A stretch of DNA of 64,000 bases from Flavobacteriales bacterium (GCA_947447955.1 CANFLS010000011.1:1-64000); one strand, 5' to 3'. Positions 36,285-44,627 are shown, counted from the first letter of the stretch. Translations and numbers: made by a program. The notes: generated by a model from the letters alone, not told the origin.

Positions 36285-37382
36285 ATGAATATGTTGCGAT
36301 TTAAGTTTTTACTCCTTTTGTTTTTTGCATCTTTCTTGCAATTTAATACAGCGTTTTGTCAAGAATTTATTGCTCCACAAACACTAGAAAAAAATATACT
36401 ATCTATTAATTTAAAGCCACTCTCGGCACCCACAGATGCCGAGAGAATTAAGGCTTCTATTGAAATACAAGATCAACTTCTTGAGGGATTATTAAATCCC
36501 ATTTCATTTTCATATCCGTTTGATTCTCTCAAGTTTACAACGATTGCTATTGCTAGTCATAAAGATGCAGATTGCCGTATTTTCACTTACAATGCCATAT
36601 TGCAAAATGGCAAATTCATGCATTTCGGTGTCATTCAAAGGAAAATAAAAAAGCAAATGAGAACATTCATTCTCATTGATACTTTAGAAACAATTGCCAA
36701 AGATGCCGAAGAAGAAACTTACACCCTTGCAAAATGGCCTGGTGCTTTGTATTATCAAATGCAGCCATACAAATACGATGGCAAGAGTTTAATTTTATTG
36801 ATGGGATTTGATGGACATAACAACCAGTCAAACCGCTCAATGCTCGACGTGCTTTATTTTGAAGATGGAGAACCCCTTTTTGGCTATCCACTTTTTAGAG
36901 ATGGAAACGATGACCCGAGTGCTTCAAGTAGGGTAGTTTTCGAGTATCATAAATCTGCACAAATGGTATTGCGCTTTCAACCTGAAGACAAAGTGATTGT
37001 CATGGACCATCTTGGACCAGCCTATGAAAAAGTGAGAGGAAACAAAGCCTATTACATTCCAACTGGCGATTATGATGGTTATCCATTAAATGGAAAAACC
37101 TTGGTAAAAAAGACAATGTCATCAATGAATTTTGGACAAGATCCAAAACCATTGGATCCAAAAACGCTTGCTTTACCCGAAGATTTAACACCTCCCCCTG
37201 ATGAACCTTCAGACAAACCTGAAGAAGTTAAACCAACAAAGGAGCCTAAAAAATCAGAGTCCAAAACAAGTAAGCCAGAAGACAAGAAGCCAGAGCCTAA
37301 AACTGATTCAAAGAAAAAGGATAAAAAGAAAAAATCAGATGATGACGATGATGACGATGATGATGATGACGACGAAGATTAA
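36285..37382 (+). CDS. Secreted protein of unknown function with Lys/Pro-rich and poly-Asp tail
   Basis: Not recognised. 365 residues with a signal peptide (MLRFKFLLLLFFASFLQFN..AFCQ); MNM gives two possible starts. The central ~270 residues are an ordinary folded region (YILIDTLETI.., YDGKSLILLMGFDGHNN). From about 37183 the chain is low complexity: alternating Pro-Lys-Glu-Ser, then KKKDKKKKS, then twelve consecutive Asp and a final Glu-Asp. The acidic run suggests Ca2+ or cationic-surface binding, by inference. The stop shares TTAA with the convergent menF stop. A TGAGGGA copy lies just upstream at 36252-36258 (minus orientation). Confidence 0.65.
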   Translation: MNMLRFKFLLLLFFASFLQFNTAFCQEFIAPQTLEKNILSINLKPLSAPTDAERIKASIEIQDQLLEGLLNPISFSYPFDSLKFTTIAIASHKDADCRIFTYNAILQNGKFMHFGVIQRKIKKQMRTFILIDTLETIAKDAEEETYTLAKWPGALYYQMQPYKYDGKSLILLMGFDGHNNQSNRSMLDVLYFEDGEPLFGYPLFRDGNDDPSASSRVVFEYHKSAQMVLRFQPEDKVIVMDHLGPAYEKVRGNKAYYIPTGDYDGYPLNGKTLVKKTMSSMNFGQDPKPLDPKTLALPEDLTPPPDEPSDKPEEVKPTKEPKKSESKTSKPEDKKPEPKTDSKKKDKKKKSDDDDDDDDDDDDED

Positions 37383-38407
37383 TTCCAAAAACTTCGAATC
37401 ACATTCATTTTAGCTTCAGTTTCTAACCATTCTTTTTGCACTTCACTGCCGCTGTTTACACCACAACCAGCAAAATACAAATGTTGATTTTGGGTAATTT
37501 TCGCACAGCGCAAATTCACCGAGAGCAATAATTTATGATTTGTTTTGGGACCAATAAATCCCGTGAATAATTCACGGTTGTGTAATTCATTCTTTAGCAA
37601 CCATTCTACAGATTCTTTTTGAGGATATCCCCCAACTGCAGGAGTAGGGGAAATAGCGTTAACCAATTTCAACAATTGAGAAGCTTCTAACTTTGCCTTA
37701 AACCCACTTTTTAAATGCCTCAATTTGCCGCTGGTTGATTCATTGATTGTAGTAGGTTCAATTTGTCCAATTGAATATTTTTGTAAAGTTTCATGTATAA
37801 ATTTACTTGTAACACTTTGTTCCAATGCCTCTTTTGCCGACCACTTATCGTTTTCGTTAACCAAAGTTCCGGCCAAACTCATTGTCTGAACACTATCATT
37901 TTCGTAGGAAATCAATGTTTCAGGAGTAGCACCTATCCACATACCAAACTCCGACGTATAAACCAATGAAACAAATGCATTCTGATGATTTTCAAGAAGT
38001 AATTGGAACCAATTAGCAATTTTTTCAATATCAAAATTTTCACTTGTTGCATCAATCCTACTCGCCACTGCCTTTTCGAAGTTCCCCAATGCCAATTCAT
38101 TTTGAATTGATAAAACTGCAATTTCAAATTCATTGTAGATTGTTGACGAAAATTGAGTTTCACTAACTTGAAATTTAAAGTCCCTCAAAAAATCAAGAAC
38201 CTGATTTTCAGTTATTGATTCAATATCTCCAGAAATGCACCAAAGTTCATCTGATTTTGCCCACGGCGATAGAATAAATCCTTGCGATAAATTTCGAAAT
38301 TCTATATTCTTCGGTAATTTCTCACAACTACCTTGACATATGTATATTTGATTGTCACTGGCTTCTCTATAAATGGCAAATGAAATTTCCATTTCAACTA
38401 ATTGCAA
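37379..38407 (-). CDS. menF: Isochorismate synthase (chorismate-binding enzyme)
   Basis: 342-residue member of the MST chorismate-utilising fold, taken as isochorismate synthase of menaquinone synthesis. Motifs: FEKAVASRI, WIGATPETLISYEND, TMSLAGTL, PTPAVGGYPQKESVEW, and RELFTGFIGP, then the C-terminal NLRCAKITQNQHLYFAGCG and GSEVQKEWLETEAKM. The PTPAVGGYP form is typical of MenF/EntC rather than TrpE/PabB. The adjacent upstream thioesterase (14-nt overlap) fits a DHNA-CoA hydrolase role, supporting the menaquinone assignment. menD, menH, menC and menE are not in the window. Confidence 0.87.
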   Translation of the reverse strand: MQLVEMEISFAIYREASDNQIYICQGSCEKLPKNIEFRNLSQGFILSPWAKSDELWCISGDIESITENQVLDFLRDFKFQVSETQFSSTIYNEFEIAVLSIQNELALGNFEKAVASRIDATSENFDIEKIANWFQLLLENHQNAFVSLVYTSEFGMWIGATPETLISYENDSVQTMSLAGTLVNENDKWSAKEALEQSVTSKFIHETLQKYSIGQIEPTTINESTSGKLRHLKSGFKAKLEASQLLKLVNAISPTPAVGGYPQKESVEWLLKNELHNRELFTGFIGPKTNHKLLLSVNLRCAKITQNQHLYFAGCGVNSGSEVQKEWLETEAKMNVIRSFWN

Positions 38408-38831
38408 TCACTGCCATATTCATTGTTCCTTTACATACCAATTTGCCTTCTGCTTGAAAAATTGAAACTTCCCAAACTTGACTTTTCTTACCAATATGAA
38501 TAGGAATTGCGTTGGCTTCAATCCATTCTCCTTCTTTCACCGGACGAAAATGATTCCCTGTAATTGACTGTCCCAAGGCAACTTCTTTTTCTCTATCTAA
38601 AATCAAATTAGCCGCCATACTTCCCAAAATTTCAACAACTGCCATAGAGGCACCTCCATTTAACATACGCAATGGTTGACAATTAGAAGCATCAACCAAC
38701 ATTTTTGCTTTTAACGCATTTGCAGTAATTTCTGTAAAAACCAACCCAATAGCAGTTGACATGGTGTTTTCACAGCGCTTGTTTAAAGCTTCTATGCTTA
38801 TATTTGCAGTATCAAAAATATTGGCCATCAT
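38394..38831 (-). CDS. Hotdog-fold thioesterase, probable 1,4-dihydroxy-2-naphthoyl-CoA hydrolase
   Basis: 145 residues of the PaaI/YdiI thioesterase group. The catalytic helix reads LNGGASMAVVEILGSMAAN, similar to the HGGAS..AE motif of MenI; the usual first His is replaced by Asn. GNHFRPVKEGEWIEANA follows. Overlap with menF by 14 nt strongly suggests menaquinone synthesis. Tandem ATG codons at 38831 and 38828 are possible starts. A -7-like GAATTTTG (38844-38837, minus, one mismatch) lies 5 nt upstream. The start faces the phosphatase start only 20 bp away, so the two promoters overlap the opposite coding regions. Confidence 0.8.
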   Translation of the reverse strand: MMANIFDTANISIEALNKRCENTMSTAIGLVFTEITANALKAKMLVDASNCQPLRMLNGGASMAVVEILGSMAANLILDREKEVALGQSITGNHFRPVKEGEWIEANAIPIHIGKKSQVWEVSIFQAEGKLVCKGTMNMAVIAIS

Positions 38832-38851
38832 TCATGCAAAATTCACTCACA

Positions 38852-39469
38852 ATGAGCAAAAAAACAATTTATTTAATTCGACATGGTCAAACAGATTTCA
38901 ATAAACAAGGAATTGTGCAAGGTTCTGGCGTTGATTCTTCTTTAAATGATGAGGGACATGCTCAAGCGAGGAAATTTTTTGAAGCATATCACCACATAAA
39001 TTTCGACAAAATTTATGTTACAGAACTACAAAGGACCCACCAAACAGTGGCCCCCTTTGGGCAAAAAAACATTCCTGTAGAAATTGTACCCGAGTTTAAT
39101 GAAATAAACTGGGGAATTTTCGAAGGGAAATTGCCCACCCCAGAAAATACCAAAACCTTTTTGCAAATATTGCAACGATGGCGCAATGGTGAATTAGACC
39201 ATTGCATTGAGAATGGCGAAACTCCTTTAGCGATGTTTGAACGACAATCAAAAGGACTCAGCCGAATTCTTGAAAATGAAACGGAAGATACAATTCTAAT
39301 TTGCATGCATGGTCGCGCAATGAGAAGTTTCTTATGTTTACTTACCGGAGCAGAATTACAAAAAATGGACGATTTTGATCATGCAAATGTTTGTTTATAC
39401 AAATTGGAGCAAAAAGAGGGCAATACTTTTGAAATTATTTTGAGCAATTATCAAGAACATTTAAATTGA
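38852..39469 (+). CDS. Histidine phosphatase (phosphoglycerate mutase-like)
   Basis: 205 residues from the ATG at 38852 (an in-frame ATG at 38834 gives six more). The phospho-His motif LIRHGQTDFN is at the N-terminus, VTELQRTHQTV supplies the second Arg/His region, the acid is in FNEINWGIFEGK, and CMHGRAMRSF holds the second active-site His. The length and lack of the extra loop argue against a glycolytic mutase and for a broad phosphatase such as CobC-like or GpmB-like. Substrate unknown. The ferredoxin gene starts 4 nt downstream. Confidence 0.85.
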   Translation: MSKKTIYLIRHGQTDFNKQGIVQGSGVDSSLNDEGHAQARKFFEAYHHINFDKIYVTELQRTHQTVAPFGQKNIPVEIVPEFNEINWGIFEGKLPTPENTKTFLQILQRWRNGELDHCIENGETPLAMFERQSKGLSRILENETEDTILICMHGRAMRSFLCLLTGAELQKMDDFDHANVCLYKLEQKEGNTFEIILSNYQEHLN

Positions 39470-39473
39470 CAAC

Positions 39474-39797
39474 ATGGATAATATAACTATCACAATAATA
39501 GATAGAAATGGCGTGGCTCAAAACTATGATGCTCCCACCGACATGAATATGAATTTAATGGAATTTTGCAAAGCTGTTGAACTTCCGGTAAAAGGCGAAT
39601 GTGGGGGAATGGCAATGTGTGCCACGTGTCAAGTTTATATAGAAAGCGACACCCAACTTCCGGAGCGTTCAGAATCCGAATTGGATATGTTAGATCAAGC
39701 ATTTTTTGTGAAGGATAATTCACGTTTGGGTTGTCAAATTCACCTTAACCCAAGCTTAGAAGGACTTATTGTAAGGATTGCACCTGAAATTGATTAA
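39474..39797 (+). CDS. Adrenodoxin-type [2Fe-2S] ferredoxin
   Basis: 107 residues. Cluster ligands follow the adrenodoxin/ISC-Fdx layout: Cys43, Cys49 and Cys52 in GECGGMAMCATCQ and Cys87 in RLGCQIH. The C-terminal IVRIAPEID is acidic and short. Electron carrier for Fe-S assembly or monooxygenases; the TrxR-like FNR at 13.7 kb could reduce it. Co-oriented 4 nt after the phosphatase gene. No isc genes beside it. Confidence 0.92.
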   Translation: MDNITITIIDRNGVAQNYDAPTDMNMNLMEFCKAVELPVKGECGGMAMCATCQVYIESDTQLPERSESELDMLDQAFFVKDNSRLGCQIHLNPSLEGLIVRIAPEID

Positions 39798-39813
39798 TTT
39801 TTTTCAAATATTC

Positions 39814-39844
39814 TTGACTAAATAAAAGATTCATCGTATATTCG
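39814..39844 (+). promoter_or_regulatory. rpsT promoter (-33 TTG, -7-like TATATTCG)
   Basis: TTG at 39814-39816, 20-nt spacer, then TATATTCG at 39837-39844 (one mismatch from TAnnTTTG), 20 nt before the rpsT ATG. Confidence 0.5.
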
Positions 39845-39864
39845 CACTCCTTTTTAGCAAAGCA

Positions 39865-40119
39865 ATGGCAAATCATAAATCCGCAATTAAAAGAATCAGA
39901 GCCAATGAGGCTAAGCGTGAGCTCAATAAATATCAGCACAAAACCGCGCGTAACATAATCAAATCTATTCGTAAATCAACTGACAAAGCTGAAGCTTCTA
40001 CATTGTTGATTAACGCAATTAGCGCTCTAGATAAATTAGCAAAGAAAAACGTTATTCACAAAAACAAAGCAAGCAACTTGAAATCAAGTTTGCAAAAGCA
40101 TGTGAATGCATTAGCATAA
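39865..40119 (+). CDS. rpsT: 30S ribosomal protein S20
   Basis: 84-residue basic protein that binds the 5' domain of 16S rRNA during 30S assembly. The opening MANHKSAIKRIRANEAKREL and the S20 pattern (ALDKLAKKNVIHKNKASNLKSSLQK, near the end) are diagnostic. Monocistronic, with its own promoter and a terminator at 40148-40172. Length is normal. Confidence 0.97.
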   Translation: MANHKSAIKRIRANEAKRELNKYQHKTARNIIKSIRKSTDKAEASTLLINAISALDKLAKKNVIHKNKASNLKSSLQKHVNALA

Positions 40120-40147
40120 AATTAAAGTTATTTTTTTCATACAAAGT

Positions 40148-40172
40148 AAAGACGGTTTATCCGTCTTTTTTT
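40148..40172 (+). terminator. Terminator after rpsT
   Basis: Stem AAAGACGG (40148-40155) with CCGTCTTT (40161-40168), loop TTTAT, followed by a T tract to 40172. Confidence 0.88.
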
Positions 40173-40188
40173 GTTTTACTATATTTCA

Positions 40189-40219
40189 AATTTGACAAAT
40201 CCTTTAAATTTGTCAAATT
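40189..40219. repeat. 12-bp inverted repeat AATTTGACAAAT, 7-nt spacer
   Basis: Perfect arms at 40189-40200 and 40208-40219 between the rpsT terminator and the end of the convergent outer-membrane gene. No T tract follows, so it is not a standard terminator; it may be an operator-like dyad or a second weak hairpin for the minus gene. Confidence 0.6.
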
Positions 40220-40236
40220 CACTTTACCTTAAATAT

Positions 40237-40863
40237 TTATTTTAAGTGGTATTGTATTCCAATCATCAACCCACAACCATAGTTTCTTGACCCAGGAATA
40301 TACTTTACAACATCTACCAAACCAGCATCATAGATAATTGATGCCATGTAAGAAAAATTATTTTTTGTAGGATACTCAATGTTAAAGGCACCATTAAGTC
40401 CCCAATCAGCTTCATGTACATTCATTGTAAAGTCTCTCGTTGATTGTGGATCACTCAGCAATCGTTGTGTCGTATTTAATCGATACGCGCCATAAATACC
40501 AAATTGAAAAAAGCAATGACTTTCCTTAAAGCTGCCTAACGGAAATTTAAGAGAAATTGGCAACCTTATATATTGAATATCAATTGAATTTTCATAACTA
40601 CCCATATATGAAGATAAAGGATCAATTGTAATCGGCGATATTTGCAAATAACCTTTTTGCAAATAGGCCAATCCAAATAACATTTGTATTTTATTATTCA
40701 ATGTTGTTTGATAGGTAAAGGATACGTTAGCGCCTGGCTTTAAACTAACAGTTTCCGTCTGTGATAGCAAATTTAGCGCACCACCTATTTGAATACTGAA
40801 ACTATTTTGACTAAATAATAGATTGGAGAGACTTAACAATAATATGATGATGTAATTTTTCAT
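40237..40863 (-). CDS. Small outer-membrane beta-barrel protein
   Basis: 208 residues from ATG 40863: the signal peptide MKNYIIILLLSLSNLLFSQ fixes the start, ten codons inside the longest frame. The mature part alternates polar and hydrophobic residues (SFSIQIGGALNLLSQ, VSFTYQTTLNNKIQML, CFFQFGIYGAYRLN, FSYMASIIYDAGLVD) and ends GLMIGIQYHLK, as in the PorT-like/OmpA-like barrel families of Bacteroidota. Monocistronic. Function unknown. Confidence 0.75.
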   Translation of the reverse strand: MKNYIIILLLSLSNLLFSQNSFSIQIGGALNLLSQTETVSLKPGANVSFTYQTTLNNKIQMLFGLAYLQKGYLQISPITIDPLSSYMGSYENSIDIQYIRLPISLKFPLGSFKESHCFFQFGIYGAYRLNTTQRLLSDPQSTRDFTMNVHEADWGLNGAFNIEYPTKNNFSYMASIIYDAGLVDVVKYIPGSRNYGCGLMIGIQYHLK

Positions 40864-40914
40864 GTAAATATTTTTTATATTAGAATTGAACAATAGATTA
40901 AGTTAAAAATGGCT

Positions 40915-40936
40915 CCAACTTTACCAACGAAGTTGG
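40915..40936. repeat. Short hairpin upstream of the outer-membrane gene
   Basis: CCAACTT (40915-40921) and AAGTTGG (40930-40936) enclose an 8-nt loop, with GGTC/GACC right beside it. Could be the end of the small ORF transcript or a remnant; no T run. Confidence 0.4.
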
Positions 40937-40975
40937 TCCCAGACCATGAGCGTTTACTAATGATTCCCGTGAAAT

Positions 40976-41134
40976 TTAACCCAAATCTAACAAAGAATAC
41001 ACATTTAAACGAATGAGAGCTCTCAATGCAGGCTTTGACAAATTAAGCGCTAAAATTCTAGCATCCAGCTTAGATATTTCGATTTCCAAAAAGCTTTTTG
41101 CATCAACATTCGTGTTCAACTCGCATTGTTTCAT
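40976..41134 (-). CDS. 52-residue ORF resembling half of an RNA polymerase alpha-CTD
   Basis: A small ORF, ATG at 41134 to TAA at 40978-40976, in an otherwise empty 397-bp gap. The sequence reads MKQCELNTNV.. then SKLDARILALNLSKPALRAL and IRLNVYSLLDLG. The second half matches the first helix-hairpin part of the RNA polymerase alpha C-terminal domain (pattern L-x-LS-xx-A-xx-L-xx-x-NVYSLLDL). The second helical half of an alpha-CTD (the LGKKSLxEI part) is missing. It may be a real small regulator or a decayed fragment. No strong -7 element or Shine-Dalgarno was found. The pyrH terminator lies upstream, so it would need its own promoter. Confidence 0.45.
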   Translation of the reverse strand: MKQCELNTNVDAKSFLEIEISKLDARILALNLSKPALRALIRLNVYSLLDLG

Positions 41135-41208
41135 ATTTTAACCTAATACAATTAAGCAAAAATGCTAAAATAATTCGAAATTATAATAGAACGATTAATA
41201 AATAGCAT

Positions 41209-41238
41209 AAAAAAAGCCATTGAAGAATCAATGGCTTT
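41209..41238 (-). terminator. Terminator after pyrH
   Basis: 11-bp stem AAAGCCATTGA (41213-41223) with TCAATGGCTTT (41228-41238), 4-nt loop, and on the minus strand a run of T (41215-41209). It ends the pyrH transcript. Confidence 0.88.
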
Positions 41239-41260
41239 CAGAATATCATTAAATAGTTGC

Positions 41261-41968
41261 TTATTTCACTAATGTACCCACAGACTCGCCATTCATTAAT
41301 TTAAGCAAGTTTCCTGGAGTATTTATATCAAAAACTACGATGGGTTTATTGTTTTCTTGGCATAAAGTAATTGCTGTCAAATCCATCACTTGCAATCCCA
41401 AATCATATACTTGTTTAAAAGAAATTTCATTGTATTTAACCGCATTTGGATTCTTTTCAGGATCAGAATCATAAATACCGTCAACACGAGTACCTTTTAT
41501 AACCAAATCAGCTTCAATTTCAACAGCGCGCAAAGAAGCAGCAGTATCAGTTGTAAAGTATGGATTACCTGTACCCGCTCCAAAAATCACAACCCTACCC
41601 TTTTCTAAATGGCGCATTGCCCTGCGGCGGATAAATGGTTCACCAATTTGTTCCATTTTAATTGCCGATAACAAACGCGTAGTCATACCAAACTTCTCAA
41701 AAGAACCTTGAATAGCCATGGCATTCATCATTGTTGCCAACATACCCATATAATCGCCGGTTGCCCTATCAACAACCCCGCCTTGAGCACCTTGCACACC
41801 TCTGAATATGTTTCCACCACCAATCACAATTGCCACTTCCACACCGGCATCAACAATTGACTTAACTTCCTTTGCGTATTGTTCCAGCACAGAAGGATCT
41901 ATACCGTATTGTTGACTCCCTAAAAGGGCTTCACCGCTTAATTTGAGTAGGATTCTTTTATATTTCAT
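41261..41968 (-). CDS. pyrH: UMP kinase
   Basis: 235-residue hexameric amino-acid-kinase-fold enzyme that phosphorylates UMP to UDP. Motifs: [43 protein letters not shown], the ATP-site [13 protein letters not shown], and [17 protein letters not shown]. It follows tsf but a clear terminator (41986-42019) separates them, so it may be transcribed separately or by read-through; pyrH next to tsf is a very common bacterial order. Confidence 0.97.
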   Translation of the reverse strand: MKYKRILLKLSGEALLGSQQYGIDPSVLEQYAKEVKSIVDAGVEVAIVIGGGNIFRGVQGAQGGVVDRATGDYMGMLATMMNAMAIQGSFEKFGMTTRLLSAIKMEQIGEPFIRRRAMRHLEKGRVVIFGAGTGNPYFTTDTAASLRAVEIEADLVIKGTRVDGIYDSDPEKNPNAVKYNEISFKQVYDLGLQVMDLTAITLCQENNKPIVVFDINTPGNLLKLMNGESVGTLVK

Positions 41969-41985
41969 ATTGTTCAGTATTTGCC

Positions 41986-42019
41986 AAAAAAAATCCCCCG
42001 AAATTCGGAGGATTTTTTT
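41986..42019 (-). terminator. Terminator between tsf and pyrH
   Basis: Stem AAAAATCCCCCGAA with TTCGGAGGATTTTT around a one-base centre and one C-A mismatch; flanked by A and T runs, so active on the minus strand after tsf. Confidence 0.8.
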
Positions 42020-42034
42020 AATATTTTAAAATTA

Positions 42035-42868
42035 TTATCCGAGTTGAACTCTTCTAAATTGTTTAATAGTTAAACCAGCTTCCGTGTCTTGCAACATTTT
42101 AGCAACAGTTTTGCTACCGTCTTTTACAAATTCTTGATTCAACAAGGTAGAATCTTTGTAAAATTTCTCAAGTTTACCCATAGCAATTTTTTCAATCATT
42201 GCTTCAGGTTTTCCTTCTTGACGGGCTTGTTCTTTACCAACTTCAAGTTCACGTTCAATTGTAGAAGAATCTACTCCGTCACGGTCAACAGCAACTGGAT
42301 TCATTGCAGCAATTTGCATTGCAGCGTCTTTACCAGCAACCATATTCGCATCTGAAGGAGCGTTATTCATTTCAACCAACACACCCATACGATTTGCACC
42401 GTGAATGTAGGCTACAACATTTGAACCTTCAATTAATTCGTATTTAACTACGTCGATTTTTTCACCAATTTTAGCAACTTCATCAAGCAAACGCGCTTCG
42501 ATAGTGGCATTACCCATTGGAAGGGCTTTCAATGCATCTAAAGTTGCAGGTTTGTTATTCAAAGCAATTTCAGCAACTTCTTTAGCAAAAGCTACGAAGT
42601 TTTCGTTTTTACCAACGAAATCTGTTTCGCAACTCAACACTATGATTACACCAGTAGTTGAATCAGCAGAAGTCAATGAAATCACTGCACCTTCTGTTGC
42701 GTCCCTATCGGCACGTTTTGCTGCAATTTTTGCGCCTTTTTTACGTAAAAAGTCAATTGCACTTTCAAAATCGCCACCTGTTTCAGTCAAAGCAGCTTTA
42801 CAATCCATCAGACCTGCACCAGTTACTTGGCGCAATTTGTTAACGTCTGAAGCGGTTATAGTTGTCAT
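42035..42868 (-). CDS. tsf: Elongation factor Ts
   Basis: 277-residue nucleotide exchange factor for EF-Tu. The N-terminal UBA-like domain holds VNKLRQVTGAGLMDCKAAL, then DFLRKKGAKIAAKRADRDATEG, and the core TGVIIVLSCETDFVGKNENF with the TDF motif that contacts EF-Tu. The C-terminal domain ends TIKQFRRVQLG. Follows rpsB by 25 nt in the rplM-rpsI-rpsB-tsf operon, a conserved arrangement. Confidence 0.97.
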   Translation of the reverse strand: MTTITASDVNKLRQVTGAGLMDCKAALTETGGDFESAIDFLRKKGAKIAAKRADRDATEGAVISLTSADSTTGVIIVLSCETDFVGKNENFVAFAKEVAEIALNNKPATLDALKALPMGNATIEARLLDEVAKIGEKIDVVKYELIEGSNVVAYIHGANRMGVLVEMNNAPSDANMVAGKDAAMQIAAMNPVAVDRDGVDSSTIERELEVGKEQARQEGKPEAMIEKIAMGKLEKFYKDSTLLNQEFVKDGSKTVAKMLQDTEAGLTIKQFRRVQLG

Positions 42869-42893
42869 ATTCTGTTATAAATATTAGATTAAA

Positions 42894-43640
42894 TTATGCT
42901 TCAGCAACAACCTCTTTAGGAGCTTCTACTTTGTTTTCTTCTTCAGATTTCTCACGTTTGCGTTCAGCAGTACCTTCTAAGATAGCATTCGCCAATTCAG
43001 AAGCAATTAATTGAATACTTTTAGAAGCATCATCATTACCTGGAATTGCGTAGTCTACTTTAGTAGGATCAGAGTTTGTATCAACCAACCCGAAAGTAGG
43101 AATATTCAAACGAACTGCTTCAGAAACTGCAAGATGTTCTCTTTTCACGTCAACCAAGAAAATAGCACCAGGAAGTTTAGTCATATCTTCGATACCACCA
43201 AGCATTCTAGCCAATTTAATTTTTTCACGATCAAGCATTAAGCGTTCTTTTTTATTGATACGTTCGAAAGTACCATCGTTCGCCATTCTGTCGATTATTT
43301 GCATTCTTTTAATGCTTTTACGAACAGTTTGGAAGTTAGTAAGCATACCACCTAACCAACGTTCAGTTACGTAAGGCATTCCAGCACGTTGAGCCTCTTG
43401 CATCACGATTTCTTTTGCTTGTTTCTTAGTTGCCACAAATAAAATGCGACGACCAGATTTAGCAATATTTTTAATCGCTGCTTTAGATTCTTCTAATCTT
43501 GCCTCTGTTTTTTTAAGATCGATGATGTGAATACCATTCTGTTCCATAAAAATATACGGAGCCATTCTAGGATTCCATTTGCGGGTAAGGTGACCGAAAT
43601 GTACACCAGCATCGAGCAAATCTTGTTGAGTATAAGCCAT
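42894..43640 (-). CDS. rpsB: 30S ribosomal protein S2
   Basis: 248 residues. Family motifs [19 protein letters not shown] at the start, [39 protein letters not shown], and [23 protein letters not shown]. The last ~30 residues are a charged, Lys/Glu-rich tail ([16 protein letters not shown]), longer than in E. coli relative to the core but typical of the phylum. Starts 8 nt after rpsI. Confidence 0.97.
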   Translation of the reverse strand: MAYTQQDLLDAGVHFGHLTRKWNPRMAPYIFMEQNGIHIIDLKKTEARLEESKAAIKNIAKSGRRILFVATKKQAKEIVMQEAQRAGMPYVTERWLGGMLTNFQTVRKSIKRMQIIDRMANDGTFERINKKERLMLDREKIKLARMLGGIEDMTKLPGAIFLVDVKREHLAVSEAVRLNIPTFGLVDTNSDPTKVDYAIPGNDDASKSIQLIASELANAILEGTAERKREKSEEENKVEAPKEVVAEA

Positions 43641-43648
43641 TTTGATAA

Positions 43649-44029
43649 TTAACGTTTTGAGAATTGGAAACGCTTACGCGCTTTCTTCTGACCACTTTTC
43701 TTACGTTCTACAACACGAGAATCACGTGTCATAAAGCCCGCATGACGCAATACAGGTTTGAATTCAGCATCTATTTCTACCAAGGCCTTAGAAATACCTA
43801 AACGAATAGCTTCCGCTTGTCCGCTGATACCTCCTCCACGAACATTTACCATAACGTCATACTTGTTGTCGTTTGAGGTAAGTGCAAATGGCGCTTGTAC
43901 AGATGTTTGATGCCATGCCAAAGGAAAATAAATTTCCAATGTTTTATTATTAACAGTAATTTGCCCGCTTCCCTCCTTGAGGTAGACTCTCGCCACTGCG
44001 GCTTTTCTTCTGCCTGAGTTGTTTATCAT
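43649..44029 (-). CDS. rpsI: 30S ribosomal protein S9
   Basis: 126 residues. Opening [20 protein letters not shown], the middle [21 protein letters not shown], and the C-terminal [18 protein letters not shown] whose final Arg reaches the P-site tRNA. The classic L13-S9 pair: it starts 5 nt after rplM. Confidence 0.97.
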   Translation of the reverse strand: MINNSGRRKAAVARVYLKEGSGQITVNNKTLEIYFPLAWHQTSVQAPFALTSNDNKYDVMVNVRGGGISGQAEAIRLGISKALVEIDAEFKPVLRHAGFMTRDSRVVERKKSGQKKARKRFQFSKR

Positions 44030-44034
44030 AATTC

Positions 44035-44478
44035 TCAGTTATCGAATTTTAATTCTTTTGGTTGTTGTGCTTCATGTGGATGAGTAGTTCCTTCATAAAC
44101 AAATAAGTTATGAAACAACTTTCTTCCTAAACGATTTTTAGGCAACATGCCTTTAATCGCCATTTCGATTAATTTCTCCGGTCTTACATTTTTAGCAAGG
44201 GTGCTACGCTGACCACCTGGGTATCCAGTATGGCGCAAGTATTCCTTGTTATCCATTTTTTGTCCGGTTAATACTACCTTCTCCGCATTGATAACAATAA
44301 CATTGTCACCACAATCTACGTGTGGGGTAAAACTTGGCTTGTTCTTGCCACGAATGATCATTGCAATCTGAGACGACATACGTCCCAAAGTTTGACCGTC
44401 GGCATCTACAACATACCAGCACTTAGTGGCTGTTGCTCTGTTTGCCGAAATTGTTTTATATGTACTCAGTGGGTTCAC
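44035..44478 (-). CDS. rplM: 50S ribosomal protein L13
   Basis: 147 residues. [19 protein letters not shown], the [21 protein letters not shown] signature, [13 protein letters not shown], and [18 protein letters not shown] are intact. First gene of the L13-S9-S2-EF-Ts operon, with a well-formed promoter about 30 nt upstream. Ribosomal feedback control by L13/S9 operons is known in some bacteria, but no leader structure was recognised here. Confidence 0.97.
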   Translation of the reverse strand: MNPLSTYKTISANRATATKCWYVVDADGQTLGRMSSQIAMIIRGKNKPSFTPHVDCGDNVIVINAEKVVLTGQKMDNKEYLRHTGYPGGQRSTLAKNVRPEKLIEMAIKGMLPKNRLGRKLFHNLFVYEGTTHPHEAQQPKELKFDN

Positions 44479-44510
44479 TTTACGTAACGCTTAATTCTTA
44501 TTTGGGGTTG

Positions 44511-44541
44511 CAAAAATAGTAATTATTTTCTTGGATAACAA
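44511..44541 (-). promoter_or_regulatory. rplM operon promoter (-33 TTG, -7 TATTTTTG)
   Basis: On the minus strand TTG at 44541-44539 and TATTTTTG at 44518-44511 with a 20-nt spacer, giving a leader of about 30 nt before the ATG at 44478. Confidence 0.7.
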
Positions 44542-44627
44542 GATATCCACAAACTTTTTTTATGAGATATTAAATTAGACACTAAAAAATGATTTTTATT
44601 TTCATTTTTTAAAGTGCAACAAATTGA

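Noticed and set aside
37183-37382. Poly-Asp tail as a frameshift artefact
   Set aside because: The frame stays open from the signal peptide to a TAA that dovetails with the menF stop, and the preceding Lys/Pro/Glu segment is consistent with a genuine low-complexity tail.
38756-38851. 32-codon extension of the histidine phosphatase
   Set aside because: It runs antisense through the start of the thioesterase gene; family N-termini begin at the ATG directly before KKTIYLIRHGQ.
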